From the NCBI RefSeq assembly GCF_009857835.1, contig NZ_WWCL01000010.1, forward strand, positions 1 to 34,061: a stretch of DNA of 34,061 bases. The letters run 5' to 3'. Each line of letters begins with the position of its first letter. Position 1 is the stretch's first letter. Source of the DNA: Duganella fentianensis. GTDB taxonomy: Bacteria > Pseudomonadota > Gammaproteobacteria > Burkholderiales > Burkholderiaceae_D. The notes beneath the pieces are model-generated. The model saw nothing but the letters and a program-made list of their open reading frames with translations. It was not told the DNA's origin and made no database searches. Both the position numbers and the translations under genes were made by a program. Positions 30,970 to 34,061 of this stretch are shown here, one piece after another.

Positions 30970-32427
30970 TTATCGCAGTGCTAGCTCAGTTTGCGAAACT
31001 TGCCAACCGCCGCCAAGGGCGCGGAATGTTGCGACGGCAGCGCGGGCCGCATCTATTTCCGCCTGCGCTTTAGCATCAGCGACACGTAACAGGCTTTCGT
31101 CTGCGCGTAGCACGTCCATCTTGCTGACCAGTCCCTTCTGATAGGCTGCGAAGGTAGCGTTGCGTGCGCTGCCCAGTGACTGCCATCCTTGATTTAGCTG
31201 TGCGCTCTGGCTTTCACGTTTCAGCACTGCCGTGTAGGCATTTTCCACGTCTTCAGTTGCCTTCAGGATGGCTTGCCGATAGGCGATCAGGCTCTCTGCG
31301 TGCAGCCCCTCAGCCTGGGCAATCTGGGCGTCGATGCGTTTGAAGTCGAACAGGCGCCAGCGCAGGCCCAGTGCAGCCGAAGCCTGATTGGCACCACTGT
31401 TAAAGAGATTGCCAGCGGAGATAGCACTGGCACTGCCAAGCAGTCCATTCAGGGATAGCTTGGGGTAGTACTCGGCAATCGCACCACCGATGCGGGCATG
31501 GGCGGCCGCCAGACGCCGCTCGGCCACGATCAGGTCCGGACGGCGGCGCAGCAGTTCGCCCGGCGTGGCCAGACTCTGGATCTGCGGCGCTTGCGGAATA
31601 CTGCCGCCGGCGAGCAGTTCGCGCCGGTAGGTGCCCGGCAGGGCACCCAGCATCACGTCGAGGGCATTCAGCGCCACTTCATATGCTTCTTCCAGCGTGG
31701 GCAGGGTGGCCTGGGCCAGTGCCAGTGCCGCTTCGGCCTGTTTCAGCTGAATCTCTGGCGCCAGCCCTTTGCCATGCAGCAGACGCACGCTGGCCAGCAG
31801 GTCCTGCTGGGTCTGTATCTGCTGCGCGGCGATCTGCAGGCGGTTTTGCAAACCCCGTAGGCTGATATACAGGTCGGCCGTCTGGGCTGCCACGGCCAGG
31901 CGCGTAGCCACGGCGCCCGCTGCGCTGGCCTGATACTCGGCAAGGGCTGCTTCACGACTGCGGCGCAGGCCGCCAAACAGGTCGATTTCCCAGCTTGCCC
32001 CTAGATTCACTTCATAGGCATCACCATAGCGATCGTATCCCGGTACCGAATTCAGGATTTGCCCTTGCGGGGTCTCCAGCGATTGCCTTGCTCTGGCGGC
32101 CTGTCCCGAGAGACTGGCTGAAGGCAGTATTGCCGCTTGCGCTGCAGCGACGCCGGCGCGCGCCTGCGTAATCCGGGCGGTGGCGGCAGCCAGCTCAAGG
32201 TTTTGCGCAAGAGCGAGATCGATCAGGCGGGATAGTTGTGGATCGCCAAAGCCATGCCACCAGCTCGCCAGATCGGCCACGGCACTCGCGGGACGCGCTT
32301 CGATTGCGGCCTGAGCGTTAAATTGCTGCGGCAAGGTACTGGCAGGGCGGCTGTAGTCGGGCCCGACCGCACATCCAGTGGTCAGGCTAGTGACAAGCAG
32401 AGCGATCAGGACGGGTTTGCTGGACAT
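30970..32427 (-). CDS. RND-type outer-membrane efflux lipoprotein (OprM/NodT family)
   Basis: 485 residues from the ATG at the start of the lipoprotein signal SSKPVLIALLVTSLTTGC (Cys19), continuing AVGPDYSRPA, the usual first residues of mature OprM-like channels. Two OEP repeats follow (WWHGFGDPQLSRLIDLALAQ; PGELLRRRPDLIVAERRLAA). It is the exit duct of a tripartite RND pump. It is divergent from tetR over a 24-bp operator, while the adaptor gene lies on the other side of tetR, so the pump genes are split by the regulator. Intact. Confidence 0.93.
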   Translation of the reverse strand: MSSKPVLIALLVTSLTTGCAVGPDYSRPASTLPQQFNAQAAIEARPASAVADLASWWHGFGDPQLSRLIDLALAQNLELAAATARITQARAGVAAAQAAILPSASLSGQAARARQSLETPQGQILNSVPGYDRYGDAYEVNLGASWEIDLFGGLRRSREAALAEYQASAAGAVATRLAVAAQTADLYISLRGLQNRLQIAAQQIQTQQDLLASVRLLHGKGLAPEIQLKQAEAALALAQATLPTLEEAYEVALNALDVMLGALPGTYRRELLAGGSIPQAPQIQSLATPGELLRRRPDLIVAERRLAAAHARIGGAIAEYYPKLSLNGLLGSASAISAGNLFNSGANQASAALGLRWRLFDFKRIDAQIAQAEGLHAESLIAYRQAILKATEDVENAYTAVLKRESQSAQLNQGWQSLGSARNATFAAYQKGLVSKMDVLRADESLLRVADAKAQAEIDAARAAVATFRALGGGWQVSQTELALR

Positions 32428-32453
32428 GGGAAGCTTTCTGAATAGGAGAAGTG

Positions 32454-32477
32454 GTGACCATAATACCAAATGGTCAC
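32454..32477. promoter_or_regulatory. TetR operator 1 in the channel/tetR intergenic region
   Basis: GTGACCA-N10-TGGTCAC (32454-32460 with 32471-32477), a perfect 7-bp-arm dyad. On the minus strand it overlaps a promoter with TGGACA and TATTAT 16 bases apart that drives the channel gene. The same TTGTGAC-N13-GGTCAC pattern recurs in front of the adaptor gene, which identifies it as the site of the TetR encoded between them. Confidence 0.75.
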
Positions 32478-32516
32478 AAGTTGTCCAGTATTCCTTAATG
32501 GCGTAAACTGCTAGTT

Positions 32517-33134
32517 ATGAAAAATGACAGCACACCCATTACCAAATCCCGCGGCCCTGCCGAGCACGAAGTGCGCGCACAGATTGTTGCGGCGGCAACT
32601 GAACACTTCAGCCATTTTGGCTATGAGAAGACCACCGTATCCGATCTGGCGCGGGTGATCGGCTATTCCAAAGCCTATATCTATAAATTTTTCGAATCCA
32701 AGCAGTCCATCGGGGAAATGATCTGTGGCAACTGCTTGCGCGAAATCGAGGCCGAAGTGAGCGCCGCGATTGGCCAAAGCGATCAGCCGCCAGAACAGCT
32801 GCGCAGAATGTTCAAAGCCTGTACGGAAGCCAGTTTGCGGTTGTTCTTCCGTGATCGCAAGCTGTACGAAATTGCGGCATCCGCGGCGACCGAACGCTGG
32901 CAGACCGTGATCGTGTACGAGGCGAATATTCAACGCCTGCTGCGCGAGGTGCTGCAGGCGGGGCGCTTATCCGGTGATTTCGAACGTAAGACGCCGCTCG
33001 ACGAGACCACCATGGCAATCTATCTGGTGATGCGCCCCTACCTCAATCCTTTGTTGCTGCAATATAGTTTTGACTATACCGAAGATGCCCCCGTGCAACT
33101 TTCCAATCTGGTTCTACGTAGCCTCTCCCCCTAA
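32517..33134 (+). CDS. TetR-family repressor of the RND locus
   Basis: 205 residues. The N-terminal TetR HTH spans about 20-65: RAQIVAAATEHFSHFGYEKT, TVSDLARVIGYSKAYIYKFF, ESKQSIGEMI. The C-terminal ligand domain is helical and divergent (LREVLQAGRLSGDFERKTPL). The neighbours, an OprM-like channel divergently and an adaptor downstream, define it as a local efflux regulator. No strong ribosome site precedes the ATG. Two identically spaced operators flank the gene, predicting repression of both pump transcripts and of tetR itself. Confidence 0.9.
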   Translation: MKNDSTPITKSRGPAEHEVRAQIVAAATEHFSHFGYEKTTVSDLARVIGYSKAYIYKFFESKQSIGEMICGNCLREIEAEVSAAIGQSDQPPEQLRRMFKACTEASLRLFFRDRKLYEIAASAATERWQTVIVYEANIQRLLREVLQAGRLSGDFERKTPLDETTMAIYLVMRPYLNPLLLQYSFDYTEDAPVQLSNLVLRSLSP

Positions 33135-33151
33135 ACGCCTGCAAACAACTT

Positions 33152-33187
33152 GTGACTGTTGACTAAATTGGTCACTAGAACCATAAT
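33152..33187 (+). promoter_or_regulatory. TetR operator 2 overlapping the adaptor promoter
   Basis: GTGAC and GGTCAC (33152-33156 with 33170-33175) have the same 24-base span as operator 1. A sigma-70 promoter, TTGACT (33159-33164), 17 bases, CATAAT (33182-33187), is embedded so that the operator covers the -35 and spacer. Repression by steric block is the natural reading. Confidence 0.75.
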
Positions 33188-33220
33188 GAAAGCTCCTATC
33201 ACTTCGTATATGGGCTTTTC

Positions 33221-33826
33221 ATGTTCTGGCGTTCTTCCAAAACCGTCATAAGTGCGCTGTTGCCGCTAGCGCTAGTCGCTTGCGGTGACAAGTCAGGTGC
33301 CGCCCCCCGCACACAGATCCCTGTGGTGCGTGCGGCTGTCGTTCAAGAGGCCGGCCAAGCCGCGCGTTCGTTTACCGGTGTCGTCACCGCCAGAGTGCAG
33401 AGCGATCTGGGGTTTCGGGTGGCGGGCAAAGTGCTGGCCCGGCTGGTCGATGCCGGGCAGCCGGTGCAGCGTGGTCAGGTGCTGATGCGCATCGATCCGC
33501 TGGATTACCAGCTGGCGGCGCAGGCGCAGCAGCAGGCAGTGACGGCAGCACGGGCCAGAGCCGCGCAAAGCGCCGCCGATGCGGCACGCTATCGCGATTT
33601 GCGTGGTAGCGGGGCGATCGCGGAATCGGCCTACGAACTGGCCCAGGCGACAGCCGACACGGCTCAGGCCCAACTGGCGGCAGCCATCGCCCAGGCCAAG
33701 GTGGCCGAGAATGCCAGCGGCTACACGGAACTGCTGGCCAATGCCGATGGCATTGTGACGGAAACACTGGCCGAACCCGGACAGGTCGTCAGTGCCGGAC
33801 AAGTCACCGTGCGGCTGGCCCAAGCT
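33221..33826 (+). pseudogene. RND periplasmic adaptor (MexA/AcrA-like), 3' truncated
   Basis: About 202 codons remain: lipoprotein signal with LALVAC (Cys21), the first lipoyl/beta-barrel segment ARVQSDLGFRVAGKVLARLV, the motif DPLDYQLAAQAQQQ, an alpha hairpin rich in Ala/Gln, and the second lipoyl half ANADGIVTETLAEPGQVVSA. Family members have about 350-390 residues. At 33827 the frame meets a transposon tip (RLAQA then RSGKRKC...) and continues as chimeric sequence for about 25 codons. The RND pump gene expected downstream is outside the window or lost, so the efflux system is probably inactive here. Confidence 0.88.
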
Positions 33827-34061
33827 CGTAGTGGAAAGCGAAAGTGTCACTTTTGCGACGGTAAATGTGTCAATCCATCTTTTCAGAGTCGGGAAAGTTG
33901 AAATTCTTTAATATTTTCAACGGCTTACCGAATTTGGAAAGCAATTGTGTCAACTGGAATGCAAGGAAAGGAAATGTGTCACTTCCTTGGCGCCGAAAAT
34001 CGGCACCGATTCGCATCGTCAGCGTCATATCGATACGATCAGAAATACGCAAAATAGCTCC
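33827..34061. mobile_element. left end of a transposon/IS continuing past the window
   Basis: The tip CGTAGTGGAAAGC (33827-33839) is identical over 13 bases to the left tip of the remnant at 7141-7153. Motifs of the form GGAAAG(C)-AAA-TGTGTCA recur at about 33832, 33857, 33935 and 33967, as expected for several transposase-binding sites at one end. No transposase gene is reached before the window ends. Tn7-like/TniQ-type or IS21-type elements both have such multiple end repeats; the shared tip with a TniQ-fragment-bearing remnant favours the former. Confidence 0.6.

Overview
The window looks like accessory DNA (a plasmid or a chromosomal genomic island) of a betaproteobacterium, most likely order Burkholderiales. 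I infer this from the czcICBA/P-type ATPase/mer gene style, the TnsB/TniB/TniQ transposon type and the mixed base composition: an AT-richer left third, a very GC-rich transposon around 21-25.6 kb, and intermediate DNA elsewhere. No rRNA, tRNA or CRISPR array was found. Family-level placement is a guess.

Layout. (1) 0-7.1 kb is a defence-type region. It holds a HAD-phosphatase-like gene with a small partner, an IS3-family insertion sequence that truncates another gene, the two-gene AAA-ATPase/subtilisin-protease pair ietA-ietS (a known toxin-antitoxin and defence module), and a two-gene unit I do not recognise (a small protein plus a C-terminally membrane-anchored protein) closed by terminator-like hairpins. 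(2) 7.14-7.91 kb is a decayed transposon with matching inverted ends, repeated binding-site-like motifs and a broken TniQ-like zinc-finger fragment. It cuts off an ArnT-like glycosyltransferase gene. (3) 8.5-19 kb is a heavy-metal efflux cluster, all on the minus strand: czcI-like, P1B-4-type ATPase, czcI, czcC, czcB, czcA, a small membrane protein, a truncated czcD, an orphan flgB-like gene and a lipoprotein. (4) 19.2-25.7 kb is a Tn7-like transposition operon (tnsA, tnsB, tniB, tniQ) with a mercury cassette (merR, merT, merP and a GDCCVxC protein, no merA). The cassette lies between two colinear copies of a ~190-bp module that carries a long palindrome (52 bp perfect in one copy). (5) 25.7-30.6 kb holds a broken GntR regulator and a compact ECF sigma-factor module: sigma factor, DUF4142 protein, cupredoxin, GTP cyclohydrolase I and, divergently, a di-heme cytochrome c. 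Three promoters here share exactly the same architecture, GGAAC-N19-TCTAA, which predicts a self-contained autoregulated regulon. (6) 31-34 kb is a TetR-controlled RND efflux locus with a matching operator in both promoter regions. Its adaptor gene is cut by the end of another transposon whose tip is identical to that of the remnant at 7.14 kb.

How it fits together. Metal export is layered: CzcCBA moves cations from periplasm or cytoplasm to the outside, the P1B-4 ATPase exports from the cytosol, the CzcI-like small proteins probably assist or sense, and MerT/MerP import Hg(II) or bind it. Several modules are broken at mobile-element junctions (czcD, arnT, gntR, the RND adaptor, the 5' end of one gene at the IS), so the segment has been built by repeated insertion and deletion. 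The most interesting parts to follow up are the three-promoter ECF regulon, the mer cassette bracketed by palindrome modules, and the unrecognised two-gene unit next to ietAS.
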